Positions 26,619 to 35,195 of a stretch of DNA of 64,000 nucleotides are shown in pieces (within the stretch, counting starts at the first letter, position 1; every line of letters starts with the position of its first letter). Origin of the DNA: DUPU01 sp050952465 (GTDB lineage Bacteria; Bacillota; Dehalobacteriia; Dehalobacteriales; Dehalobacteriaceae); assembly GCA_050952465.1 (NCBI GenBank), contig JBMNKZ010000005.1:372001-436000 (forward strand), given 5' to 3'. A program made the position numbers and the translations under genes. The notes beneath the pieces are model-generated. The model saw only the letters and a program-made list of their open reading frames with translations, was not told where the DNA came from and searched no databases.

Positions 26619-26725
26619 GTTATTTTGTAAGGAAAAAAATAAAAAAATAAATAAGAAGGAAAAAGCAAATTGATTGAGAATAAGTTAAGTGGTTGCAAAA
26701 AAAATATTTGAAAGGAGGTTTTTTT

Positions 26726-27565
26726 ATGCGTGCAATCGATTATCAGGTAATTGTAGGTGCTGTGGCTAAACTATGCATGGAAGGTAATTATGATTTAGGA
26801 CAGGATGTTGTAAACGCTCTGCAAAAAGGATATGAGACAGAAGCTTCTGCTCCGGGAAAAGATATTCTAAACCAGTTGATTAAAAATGCTGAAATAGCCA
26901 AAACCGAACAAGTACCCATGTGTCAGGACTGCGGCTTAGCAGTCGTTTTTGTTGAGATGGGTCAGGATCTTACCGTTAACGGCGGTTTTATCAATGATGC
27001 CATCACTGAGGGAGTAATAAAAGGATATGAAGAGGGCTTTTTGAGAAAATCTGCGTGTGATCCTTTTTCTCGAAAAAATACCGGCAACAATGCCCCACCC
27101 ATTATCCATACCGAGATTGTACCGGGTGAAAATTTGAAAATAACTGTCGCGCCCAAAGGCGGAGGCAGCGAAAATATGAGTGCCATTGCTATGTTGCCGC
27201 CTTCAGCAGGTATTGAAGGAGCAAAACAGTTTATTGTGGAAAGGGTAAAACAAGCGGGGCCAAACCCCTGCCCACCTATTGTGGTTGGTGTCGGTATCGG
27301 GGGAAATTTTGAAAAATGCGCTCTATTAGCCAAAAAAGCATTGCTGAGGAACATCGGAGAGAAAAGCCCCGTCAAAGAAGTTGCTGAAATTGAAGAAGAT
27401 TTGCTCGAAAGAATTAACAAGCTAGGAATTGGCCCAGGTGGGCTAGGCGGTAGAATTACGGCCTTAGGGGTAGCTGTGGAAGTTCATCCCTGCCATATCG
27501 CCAGTTTTCCTGTGGCGATAAATATTAACTGCCATGCTGCCAGGCATAAAAGTATAGTCTTATAG
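26726..27565 (+). CDS. Fumarate hydratase class I, alpha subunit
   Basis: A 279-residue subunit of the oxygen-sensitive 4Fe-4S fumarase (FumA N-terminal half/TtdA family), interconverting malate and fumarate. Cluster cysteines are in VPMCQDCGLAVVF near residue 67, with further ones in GNFEKCALLAKKALLR and VEVHPCHIASFPVAINI NCH-type segments. GSENMSAIAMLPPSAG near residue 150 is characteristic. The frame extends to 26693, but AAAGGAGG directly precedes the ATG at 26726, which gives the usual family start. The beta subunit follows 12 bases later. L-tartrate dehydratase alpha is a less likely alternative. Confidence 0.92.
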   Translation: MRAIDYQVIVGAVAKLCMEGNYDLGQDVVNALQKGYETEASAPGKDILNQLIKNAEIAKTEQVPMCQDCGLAVVFVEMGQDLTVNGGFINDAITEGVIKGYEEGFLRKSACDPFSRKNTGNNAPPIIHTEIVPGENLKITVAPKGGGSENMSAIAMLPPSAGIEGAKQFIVERVKQAGPNPCPPIVVGVGIGGNFEKCALLAKKALLRNIGEKSPVKEVAEIEEDLLERINKLGIGPGGLGGRITALGVAVEVHPCHIASFPVAININCHAARHKSIVL

Positions 27566-27577
27566 GGAGGGAAGAAG

Positions 27578-28135
27578 ATGACGGTACATCACTTAACCAC
27601 TCCTATTACTGATGCTGATTTAGAAAAATTAAAAATAGGAGATCAAGTTCTCATAAGCGGGGTGGTATATACCGGACGGGACGCCGCCCATAAGCGCTTA
27701 GTAGATTTAATAGACCAGGGAGAAGAACTTCCCTTAGATTTAAAAGGACAGGTTATTTATTATGTGGGGCCGGCGCCGGCTAAACCGGGACAAGTAATTG
27801 GTTCCGCCGGGCCTACTACCAGTTATCGTATGGATGCTTATGCCCCGGTTTTAATGGAAAAAAAGGGTCTAAAGGGCATGATTGGAAAGGGTTTAAGAAA
27901 TACTAAAGTAAAAGAAGCAATGGTGAACTATAAAGCAGTATATTTTGGTGCTACCGGGGGAGCCGGAGCTCTCCTGGCGAAATGCATTAAGTCCTCAGAA
28001 GTCATTGCTTACCCGGAATTAGGCCCCGAGGCAATAAGAAAGCTGGTAGTGGAAGATCTACCATTAACGGTAATCAATGATATATACGGCGGAGATTTAT
28101 ACGAAGAAGGTGTCAAGAAGTACCGCATAGAGTAA
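27578..28135 (+). CDS. Fumarate hydratase class I, beta subunit
   Basis: A 185-residue C-terminal half of class I fumarase. Blocks ISGVVYTGRDAAHKRL near residue 27, YYVGPAPAKPGQVIGSAGPTTSYRMD near residue 61 and GKG (near residue 103), plus FGATGGAGALLAKCI, match the family. It forms the heteromeric enzyme with the alpha subunit just upstream. The stop overlaps the start of a longer reading of the malic enzyme frame, but the true malic start lies downstream. Confidence 0.93.
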   Translation: MTVHHLTTPITDADLEKLKIGDQVLISGVVYTGRDAAHKRLVDLIDQGEELPLDLKGQVIYYVGPAPAKPGQVIGSAGPTTSYRMDAYAPVLMEKKGLKGMIGKGLRNTKVKEAMVNYKAVYFGATGGAGALLAKCIKSSEVIAYPELGPEAIRKLVVEDLPLTVINDIYGGDLYEEGVKKYRIE

Positions 28136-28167
28136 TGCAAAAAATAGAAAAGAGGAAGGATACATTT

Positions 28168-29397
28168 ATGGATATTTATCAAGAAGCGCTTAAATTTCAT
28201 GAGGAAAAACAAGGGAAAATTGAAGTAACCCCTTTGGCACCCGTTACCAATGCAAAGGAAATGAGTTTAGCCTATACTCCTGGGGTTGCAGAACCATGTA
28301 AGGTAATAAATAAAGACGTAAGTGCTGTGAACAAGTATACCCGTCGTTGGAATATGGTGGCTGTAGTCTCTGATGGTTCAGCTGTTTTAGGCTTAGGAGA
28401 TATCGGCCCGGAAGCAGGCCTTCCTGTGATGGAGGGAAAATGTGTTTTATTCAAGGCTTTTGGCGGGGTAGACGCTTTCCCTATTTGTATTAATACTAAA
28501 GATGTGGATGAAATTGTACAATTTGTGAAGCTTTTGGAACCTACCTTTGCCGGAATAAACCTGGAGGATATTGCTGCTCCCAGGTGTTTTGAAATTGAAG
28601 AACGATTAAAAAAAGAAACTAAGATGGCTATTTTCCATGATGATCAACATGGAACCGCAATTGTTACTATGGCCGGTTTAGTTAACGCACTAAAAATTGT
28701 TAACAAAAAATTAGAAGATATTAAAGTAATCACCTGTGGTGCCGGTGCTGCCGGTATTGCCATTATCAAGCTGTTGATGAGCATGGGTGTAAAAGATGTT
28801 ATTATGTGTGACCGAAGAGGTGCCATCTATGAAGGACGAAAGGAAGGCATGAACCCGGAAAAAGAGGCAATTGCTAAGATTACCAACCGGGGTATGGAAA
28901 AAGGTTCTTTAGCAGATGCCTTTAAAGGTGCAGATGTCTTTATTGGTGTCTCCGGACCTGGCTTAGTAACTAAAGAAATGGTCGCATCCATGAATAAAGA
29001 TGCCATTGTCATGGCCATGGCGAACCCAATACCGGAAATTATGCCAGAGGAAGCTAAAGAAGCCGGTGCAGCGGTTATTTGCACAGGACGCTCTGACTTC
29101 CCCAACCAGGTAAATAATGTCCTCGCTTTCCCCGGATTATTCCGCGGAGCATTGGATGTGGAAGCAACAGATATAAATGAAGAAATGAAAATAGCTGCAG
29201 CTTATGCCATTGCAGGTCAAGTGAAGGAAGAAGAATTATCTCCGGAATTTGTAATTCCCAAAGCCTTTAATCCCAACGTGGGGCCAGCCGTAGCCGCAGC
29301 TGTGGCCAAAGCGGCCATGGAAAGTGGTGTTGCCAGGAAACAAGTTGATCCGGCATGGGTGGAAAAACATTGCCGCGAAATGTACACCATCGCGTAA
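28168..29397 (+). CDS. NAD-dependent malic enzyme (malate dehydrogenase, decarboxylating)
   Basis: A 409-residue short-form malic enzyme that converts malate to pyruvate and CO2. The substrate block SLAYTPGVAEPC near residue 34, the metal and catalytic region FHDDQHGTAIV near residue 156, the nucleotide motif GAGAAGIAIIKLL near residue 190 and MANPIPEI near residue 283 are all present. AGAGGAAGGA precedes the ATG at 28168; an in-frame ATG at 28135 overlaps the fumarase stop and lacks a good site. Together with fumarase it joins pyruvate to the methylmalonyl-CoA path. Co-substrate NAD versus NADP is inferred. Confidence 0.92.
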   Translation: MDIYQEALKFHEEKQGKIEVTPLAPVTNAKEMSLAYTPGVAEPCKVINKDVSAVNKYTRRWNMVAVVSDGSAVLGLGDIGPEAGLPVMEGKCVLFKAFGGVDAFPICINTKDVDEIVQFVKLLEPTFAGINLEDIAAPRCFEIEERLKKETKMAIFHDDQHGTAIVTMAGLVNALKIVNKKLEDIKVITCGAGAAGIAIIKLLMSMGVKDVIMCDRRGAIYEGRKEGMNPEKEAIAKITNRGMEKGSLADAFKGADVFIGVSGPGLVTKEMVASMNKDAIVMAMANPIPEIMPEEAKEAGAAVICTGRSDFPNQVNNVLAFPGLFRGALDVEATDINEEMKIAAAYAIAGQVKEEELSPEFVIPKAFNPNVGPAVAAAVAKAAMESGVARKQVDPAWVEKHCREMYTIA

Positions 29398-29433
29398 GCT
29401 TTTGCGCAAATATAGTTTTTCACATGATTTAGT

Positions 29434-29461
29434 AAAAAGACCTCCACGGGAGGTCTTTTTG
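29434..29461 (+). terminator. Terminator after malic enzyme gene
   Basis: AAAAAGACCTCC-ACG-GGAGGTCTTTTT is a perfect hairpin with a T tail. It closes the methylmalonyl/fumarase/malic operon. Confidence 0.95.
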
Positions 29462-29570
29462 TTGATAAGAAGTTGTTGACAAGTAATAATTGGGGCGGTT
29501 ATGATGCAAAAGAAAGCAACTATGCATTTACGCTGATGCAAGACGGGAATCCTCGGAAGGAGTTTGAGCG

Positions 29571-32396
29571 GTGGAATATGTAGTTTTAGACGTAGAAACA
29601 ACAGGGTTGGACTGTCAAAAAGACCAGGTCATCGAGATTGGGGCAGTGAGAATTTCTCAAGGGGTATTGTGTGAAGAATTCTCTACCCTGATAAAACCCT
29701 GGGGCAGAATTCCTGAGGAGATAACAGAATTAACGGGAATTAATGACGAAATGGTGCAAAATATGCCTTCCTTAACGGATGCCCTTCCTCAATTGGAAGA
29801 GTTTCTGAAAGGAAGAGTGATTGTGGGGCACAATGTCCAATTTGACTTAAGCTTTCTTCGTTCTTACATACCCCTTGCTGAGGATGGGTTGGATACGGTG
29901 GAAATGGCAAAGATCCTTTTTCCTTTTGCATCCGGTTATTCCTTAGGTGACTTAGCTTGTTTTTTGGGGATTGAACATTTGTCGGCTCATCGGGCATTAG
30001 GGGATGCCCGAACAACCGCCTTATTATTCATTTTTTTACTTGAGAAACTTAGAGAATTAGATTTGATTGTCTTAGAAACATTATTCGTCCTAAGCCAAAA
30101 GATCAAAAGTCCCTTAAGTGATTTAATCTGCTATGAATATGGACACAAAATGCGCAATTTTCCGGGGGAAGGAATTAAGGCTCGTAAGTTATATCTTTCC
30201 CAAGACCTAAAAAAAGGTATTTTTTCTGCTCCTCCAAAAGAAATTAATAAAAACTATCAACTAGTACCATCGGAGATTGCAGCTTTTTTTCAGTCTGGCG
30301 GTGTGATGGAAACTAAGTTTCGCGATTTTAAATATCGGCCTCAGCAGGAAGAAATGGCCTTACAGATGGCAAAATGCCTAAATCAGGGAGGTTATTTCGT
30401 GGTTGAGGCTGGGACAGGCACCGGGAAATCTTTGGCCTATTTATTACCAGCAGTGTTATGGAGTACAAGATCCGGTCATAAAATGATTGTGAGCACCCAT
30501 ACAATTAATTTACAAGAGCAATTAAAGAATAAGGATATTCCGTTAGCCAAAGAAATCAGCGGAATCGATTTTTCTACTTGCGTAATTAAAGGGCGGAGTC
30601 ATTATCTCTGCCTTAGGAAATGGGAACTATTTTATAACGAAGGTAATGTGGAGATAGTAGCTTTAATCATGCGTTTGGTGATATGGCTGAGAGAAACCGA
30701 GACCGGTGATATAGATGAATTGAATTTAAATAAAAGAGAAAAAAGAGATTGGCAGCAGTTAGCTGCGGTTAGTGAAACCTGTTTAGGCTCAAAATGCCGT
30801 TTTTTCAGAAGCCAGTGTTTTGTTTCTCGGGCCAGAAAACTGGCGGAACAATCTGATGTGATTATTGTAAACCATTCCCTATTGTTAGCCAACGCCGCAG
30901 CCAATGATAATATCTTACCGGAATATAAATATTTGGTAATTGACGAGGCACATCATTTAGAAAAAGTGGCGGAAACTCAGTTTGCTATTGAAATAAATTA
31001 TTATGTCTTATGCACTGCTTTTCATAAACTAATCAAGAAAGGTAATCGACCATCCCGGAGTTTATTAGACCAGCTGCTAAAGAGAGCAGCTAATTGGCAA
31101 GAGGTAGATGTAGACCAGAGAAATGAATTTATGTATATCATCGGAGAAACCATCGAGGTTTTAGAAAAGTGCGATCAAAAAACTCAAGAATTCTTTAATA
31201 TTTTTTCCGCGGTCTTTGCAGAGAATTGGTCGGAACACAGTCCTTATACTCAAACGGTACGCATTTTGCCCAGCCATAGAAATGAAAATTATTGGCAGGG
31301 GATAAATGCTGCCGGAGAAAACTTAATTATTAAACTAAAAGAATTAATTAAACAGCTCCTTTCTTTAGGGGAAAAAGCTGACTTAATTAACGAAGAATAT
31401 GGTATAGAAATCAACGAAATCCTTGAGTTTAACATGTTGTCTGCAATTTTCAAAGAAACAGTTTATGGTTTAGAAGTAATCCTCGCCGGCGATGAAGATA
31501 ACTATGTTTGTTGGACGGAAAATAAAGGAAATAGTAATTTTCCTTCCTTACATATTTCCCCGGTTGAAGTAAAAGAGCAGCTCTACCGATATCTTTTTGC
31601 ATCAAAAGCAGCGACTGTCCTCACTTCGGCCACCTTGACAGTAGGAGGAAGATTTGACTATTTTATTGAAAGCATTGGACTTGATTTAGGGGGGGATTCG
31701 CCAAAGACCTTGCAATTGGATTCTCCATTTAATTATAAAGAAAATGTCTTGCTGGGGATGGCTACAGATCTTCCTGATCCCGGTTCTGCCTCAGAAATTT
31801 TATTTTTAGATGGAGTGGCAAAAGCTTTAATTAAACTTATCCAGGCGGCTCAAGGCCGAACTGTGGTGCTTTTTACATCTCATTACCAATTAAAATATAT
31901 TTACGATAATATAAAATTACCATTAAAAAAAGAAGGGATTACTGTCTATGCCCACGGGGTTACCGGTAGTAGAACCAAAATACTGCAGGATTTTAAGAAT
32001 AAGGACAACTCTGTGATTCTCGGGGCGAATAGTTTTTGGGAAGGCATTGATATCGTAGGCCAGGCTTTGGCTTTGGTAGTGATCGTCAAACTACCTTTCT
32101 GGTCACCCACCATTCCTACTGTTTCTGCTCGTTTAGATAGATATAAGGTTTTAAATAAAGATAGTTTTCGCCGATACAGTCTACCCCAAGCCATTATTAG
32201 ATTCAGACAGGGATTTGGCCGCTTAATCCGCTCTCATAAAGATTATGGTGCCATTTGTATTTTAGATAAAAGGATTTACCAAAAGAATTATGGCGCGACA
32301 TTTATTAAATCCTTGCCAAAAATGAAAACAATTTTGGGAAGAACAGATGAATTAGCGGACTCAATCAAGGATTGGCTAATAGTGAAAACTAAATAA
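29571..32396 (+). CDS. dinG: DinG-type ATP-dependent helicase/exonuclease
   Basis: A 941-residue fusion. Residues about 1-165 are a DnaQ-like 3'-5' exonuclease (LDVETTGL near residue 6, VGHNVQFDLSFL near residue 84, HRALGDART near residue 140). The rest is an XPD/DinG superfamily 2 helicase with Walker A AGTGTGKS near residue 282, DEAH near residue 458 and four cysteines between residues about 343 and 420 (YLC, CLGSKC, SQC) fitting the 4Fe-4S cluster. QAIIRFRQGFGRLIRS near residue 875 is motif VI. This arrangement is typical of Firmicutes DinG. The GTG start has GGAAGGAG upstream. Role: DNA repair and structure resolution. Confidence 0.92.
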   Translation: MEYVVLDVETTGLDCQKDQVIEIGAVRISQGVLCEEFSTLIKPWGRIPEEITELTGINDEMVQNMPSLTDALPQLEEFLKGRVIVGHNVQFDLSFLRSYIPLAEDGLDTVEMAKILFPFASGYSLGDLACFLGIEHLSAHRALGDARTTALLFIFLLEKLRELDLIVLETLFVLSQKIKSPLSDLICYEYGHKMRNFPGEGIKARKLYLSQDLKKGIFSAPPKEINKNYQLVPSEIAAFFQSGGVMETKFRDFKYRPQQEEMALQMAKCLNQGGYFVVEAGTGTGKSLAYLLPAVLWSTRSGHKMIVSTHTINLQEQLKNKDIPLAKEISGIDFSTCVIKGRSHYLCLRKWELFYNEGNVEIVALIMRLVIWLRETETGDIDELNLNKREKRDWQQLAAVSETCLGSKCRFFRSQCFVSRARKLAEQSDVIIVNHSLLLANAAANDNILPEYKYLVIDEAHHLEKVAETQFAIEINYYVLCTAFHKLIKKGNRPSRSLLDQLLKRAANWQEVDVDQRNEFMYIIGETIEVLEKCDQKTQEFFNIFSAVFAENWSEHSPYTQTVRILPSHRNENYWQGINAAGENLIIKLKELIKQLLSLGEKADLINEEYGIEINEILEFNMLSAIFKETVYGLEVILAGDEDNYVCWTENKGNSNFPSLHISPVEVKEQLYRYLFASKAATVLTSATLTVGGRFDYFIESIGLDLGGDSPKTLQLDSPFNYKENVLLGMATDLPDPGSASEILFLDGVAKALIKLIQAAQGRTVVLFTSHYQLKYIYDNIKLPLKKEGITVYAHGVTGSRTKILQDFKNKDNSVILGANSFWEGIDIVGQALALVVIVKLPFWSPTIPTVSARLDRYKVLNKDSFRRYSLPQAIIRFRQGFGRLIRSHKDYGAICILDKRIYQKNYGATFIKSLPKMKTILGRTDELADSIKDWLIVKTK

Positions 32397-32464
32397 ATTT
32401 TCCTTTCCCAGGTCATAAAAAGGTGATAAAATAGTACATGAATTTAAAGAGGGAGGGATTACCC

Positions 32465-33100
32465 ATGAACAATCTTCCGGTCGCTAAGGAATCCTTTCCT
32501 TTTCTTCTGGTGAGCGGTATGATAACATGGCTTTTGTATCGCTTTAACCCGTGGCTGAGCTTGCTTCCAGGACTGGTGTTCCTGTTTTCTCTTTTCTTTT
32601 TTCGGAATCCCTGGCGAAAAATTATTCCGAACGGAAATGTGGCTTTATCTCCAGCTGATGGTATTGTCACATCCGTCACCAAAGTAAAGGAATCGGAGTT
32701 TTTAAAAGAAGAGGTTTGGAAGATTACAATATTTTTAAGCATTCTGGATGTTCATTTTAATCGCGCACCTATTAGCGGGACTGTGGAAACTATTAAATAT
32801 GTACCGGGCTCATTTTTTCCTGCTTTTAAAAGTCATGCCTCGGATAATAATGAACGGAATTATATGGTTATTAACACCGGCCGTACCAGAATAATGGTAT
32901 GTCAAATTACAGGCTTTATCGCCCGGCGCATTGTGTGTTGGGCTAAAAAAGGTGAATATATCAGTCAGGGTGAGCGTTTTGGCATCATCAAGTTTGGGTC
33001 ATGTACAGAATTATATTTACCTCTGGATTTTTCAGTTTTAGTGAAAGAGGGGAGTAAGGTAAAGGGTGGGTTAACAGTAGTAGGGAGGTATAAGCTATGA
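32465..33100 (+). CDS. psd: Phosphatidylserine decarboxylase-related protein (short form)
   Basis: A 211-residue protein of the short, archaeal-type decarboxylase family. Two membrane segments lie near residues 10-45, then ALSPADGIVTSV near residue 60, SILDVHFNRAP near residue 92, and KFGSCTELYLP near residue 177. The Gly-Ser bond in FGSC is where the proenzyme cleaves to make the pyruvoyl cofactor; most members have GST, here GSC. It converts phosphatidylserine to phosphatidylethanolamine. GAGGGAGG precedes the ATG; a start at 32438 is less likely. It overlaps pssA by ATGA. Confidence 0.88.
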   Translation: MNNLPVAKESFPFLLVSGMITWLLYRFNPWLSLLPGLVFLFSLFFFRNPWRKIIPNGNVALSPADGIVTSVTKVKESEFLKEEVWKITIFLSILDVHFNRAPISGTVETIKYVPGSFFPAFKSHASDNNERNYMVINTGRTRIMVCQITGFIARRIVCWAKKGEYISQGERFGIIKFGSCTELYLPLDFSVLVKEGSKVKGGLTVVGRYKL

Positions 33101-33600
33101 GTTTAAAACTTTTGCCCTCGATATTAACAGTAGGTAATTTAGTTTTCGGGACAATGTCCATTGTTTTTGTTTTATCGGCAGAACATTCTATTGCAGGGGT
33201 TATGATTATTATTGCTGCGATTCTAGATGTGATGGACGGGAGGGTCGCTCGCAAATTTGATGCTTCATCTAATTTTGGCAAGGAATTGGATTCACTGGCA
33301 GATGTAGTATCCTTTGGAGTAGCTCCGGCAATTCTAATTTATTCCCAAGTATTATCAGGTTATCAATGGCTGGGACTGGGCGCGATTATTTGGTATGTGG
33401 TGGCAGGAGCTCTCCGCTTAGCCCGCTTCAACCTGCAAACGACCACTGGGTTTTACCAGGGGGTACCAATTACCGTGGGAGGAAGTCTGATCGCTTTATT
33501 AAGCTTTATTTCGGATATGATCTCACCAATGTTTTTTCTGATTCTCACAGCTGTCTTGGGGTTTTTAATGATCAGCAAAATCAGAGTGCCAAAATTATGA
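33097..33600 (+). CDS. pssA: CDP-diacylglycerol-serine O-phosphatidyltransferase
   Basis: A 167-residue CDP-alcohol phosphatidyltransferase with five to six membrane segments. The catalytic motif is seen as DVMDGRVARKFD then GKELDSLAD (residues about 46-70), the D-x2-DG-x2-AR-x8-G-x3-D-x3-D pattern. It makes phosphatidylserine from CDP-diacylglycerol and serine, the substrate of the decarboxylase encoded four bases upstream. It is short for the family but complete through the catalytic region. Confidence 0.92.
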   Translation: MSLKLLPSILTVGNLVFGTMSIVFVLSAEHSIAGVMIIIAAILDVMDGRVARKFDASSNFGKELDSLADVVSFGVAPAILIYSQVLSGYQWLGLGAIIWYVVAGALRLARFNLQTTTGFYQGVPITVGGSLIALLSFISDMISPMFFLILTAVLGFLMISKIRVPKL

Positions 33601-33666
33601 TTTTCAAGCACAAAAATTCTTATTGCGCATAAAATATTCTAGCGAGATAAGAAGGAGTGACAGACT

Positions 33667-33735
33667 GTGCGCATATATTTTATTAAACTACCTAGTGTTT
33701 TAAGAAAAGTATTAAAAAAAGCTCTCAGACAATAG
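33667..33735 (+). CDS. spoVM: Stage V sporulation protein SpoVM (22 aa)
   Basis: A 22-residue open frame, MRIYFIKLPSVLRKVLKKAL plus RQ, starting at GTG with AAGGAG about 10 bases before. It aligns with B. subtilis SpoVM, which begins MKFYTIKLPKFLGG: the I-K-L-P block is at residues 6-9 and includes Pro9, important for curvature sensing. SpoVM is an amphipathic helix that sits on the convex forespore membrane and anchors SpoIVA, starting coat assembly. A terminator follows two bases after the stop. This implies a spore former. Confidence 0.82.
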   Translation: MRIYFIKLPSVLRKVLKKALRQ

Positions 33736-33737
33736 AG

Positions 33738-33768
33738 GATGCGATTTCCCGCATCTTCTTTTTTTTGT
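33738..33768 (+). terminator. Terminator after spoVM
   Basis: GATGCG and CGCATC pair around a six-base loop with a long T-rich tail. Confidence 0.88.
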
Positions 33769-33836
33769 CATAAAAAGCAGTAGATAAGACTATGCTAAGT
33801 TAGAATTCACTTGAAATTATGTTTGGAGGGTAAGTT

Positions 33837-34652
33837 TTGAAGTATTATCGTCTGTTCTCGTTTTATCTGTTGGTGAGTCTTTTAGCCTTGTTTTCCTGGC
33901 AGTTTGCAAAATGGGAGCCGGGGAAAAGTGAACTTTCAGTTAGTGTATCAAAACAAGAAATGATAGTGGAGAATTATCAGGCTCCCATTAATTTAGTTTT
34001 TCATTTTTATCAGGCCATTGAAAATAATGATTGGGAACAAGTAAAAACTTTAGTCACACCGGTATGGTGGGGAGAGATGCATCGTTCCGGTTACAGGCAA
34101 AAGTGGCAAAAGATGATTGAAGATGATCCGTCCATTGATTTTGTCATGTTTTTAGTTACCAGCCAAAATGTAGATTTAGAAAACAATTTTGCCTGGGTAA
34201 TGGGAAAAGTGGATTGGGCTTCCAAAAAGCAGGAAATGGATGATGAAAATGAAACTGTCTTTTTCATAAAACAAGATAATGAATGGAAGATTAGCTCGAT
34301 TAGGCTAAATATACCGGTAGAAGTTGTGGAAGATTTTTATCAAAGCATTAATGCCGGAAAATTTCGGGAGCTGCCTGATTATTTTACAAAAGAATATGGG
34401 GAGATGTTGAATCGGGGAGAAGTAATAAAATCTTTAAGAGCTGACTGGCAAAAGAATCAATCCGGGGTTTATTGTGTTTTTTATCTACATGATTTCGGCA
34501 TCAGCCGGAATAAAGCCTGGGTAAAAGGGGATGTTTTATGGAATCCTTTAACTTCTCGAGTAAAAGAAACCCCAACCACCGTTTTTTTGACCAATATCAA
34601 TAATGGCTGGAAAATTGAAAAAATAACCGGCCATTGGGAAGGGGAAAAATAG
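33837..34652 (+). CDS. Membrane-anchored protein with two NTF2-like repeats
   Basis: A 271-residue protein not assigned to a named family. An N-terminal hydrophobic segment (residues 4-23) acts as signal or anchor. Two similar halves follow: VFHFYQAIENNDWEQVKTLVTP near residue 53 and VVEDFYQSINAGKFRELPDYFT near residue 162. Each ends in a NNFAWVMGKVDW or RNKAWVKGDVLW strand and an EWKISSIR or GWKIEKIT strand. The pattern is that of tandem NTF2-like (DUF4878/SnoaL-like) domains outside the cell membrane. The start is TTG with GGAGGG upstream. Function unknown. Confidence 0.7.
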   Translation: MKYYRLFSFYLLVSLLALFSWQFAKWEPGKSELSVSVSKQEMIVENYQAPINLVFHFYQAIENNDWEQVKTLVTPVWWGEMHRSGYRQKWQKMIEDDPSIDFVMFLVTSQNVDLENNFAWVMGKVDWASKKQEMDDENETVFFIKQDNEWKISSIRLNIPVEVVEDFYQSINAGKFRELPDYFTKEYGEMLNRGEVIKSLRADWQKNQSGVYCVFYLHDFGISRNKAWVKGDVLWNPLTSRVKETPTTVFLTNINNGWKIEKITGHWEGEK

Positions 34653-34746
34653 CTCCCCCTATCACTTCGTGACATCCCCCTCCCGGAGGGGGATATAAAA
34701 AAAACTCCCTCTGAGGGAGGTGGCGGCGCAGCCGACGGAAGGAGTT
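34653..34746. repeat. Bipartite palindromic intergenic repeat, copy 4
   Basis: The first part (34653-34694) has GCTCCCCC...CACTTCGTGACATCCCCC...GGGGGA. The second (34704-34746) reads ACTCCCTCTGAGGGAGG, then TGGCGGCGCAGCCGACGGAAGGAGT. It separates two convergent genes and probably also ends transcripts. Confidence 0.78.
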
Positions 34747-34783
34747 TTAATTTCAAGCTGACGGCGGGAGTAACAGATAAGTT

Positions 34784-35164
34784 TCATTTAACCCCTGAAA
34801 TACCACCGATTGCTGATGCCAATAAGGCATAAGCACTTTTTAGGGCTAAGGAGGACCAGGAAATATCTTTTGATAGGGACATGAGCATAGTGATTATGAT
34901 AAAAATAATCCCAATGGTAATTCCTCGCAGCAATCCTTTGTTTCCGGCAGCCTTAGCAGCGGTACGGCCTCCGAAAAACAAAGCCAGAGTAATAATGCCG
35001 GCACTAATGGGGTGCATCCACATTTCACTTAAGGGGGTAAAATAGAATAAGAGGCCTGTAACTATAGAAAGAATAACCACAAGAAGATAAGCGACTACTA
35101 AGCCACGCAAAATTGGCCCTATTCCCCCAGGTAGTTTTATAGAAAGTTTTTCCTTTATGGCCAA
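34784..35164 (-). CDS. TIGR04086 family membrane protein
   Basis: A 126-residue protein with four membrane helices, matching the TIGR04086 family of Clostridia and Bacilli: LRGLVVAYLLVVILSIVTGLL near residue 19, HPISAGIITLALFFGGRTAAKAAGNKGLLRG near residues 51-82 and a final ASAIGGISGV. Function is unknown. AAGGAGG precedes the ATG. An IS element is inserted about 30 bases upstream, so its promoter may be displaced. Confidence 0.85.
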   Translation of the reverse strand: MAIKEKLSIKLPGGIGPILRGLVVAYLLVVILSIVTGLLFYFTPLSEMWMHPISAGIITLALFFGGRTAAKAAGNKGLLRGITIGIIFIIITMLMSLSKDISWSSLALKSAYALLASAIGGISGVK

Positions 35165-35195
35165 GATAAAACCTCCTTGTAAATATAATTTGTAC

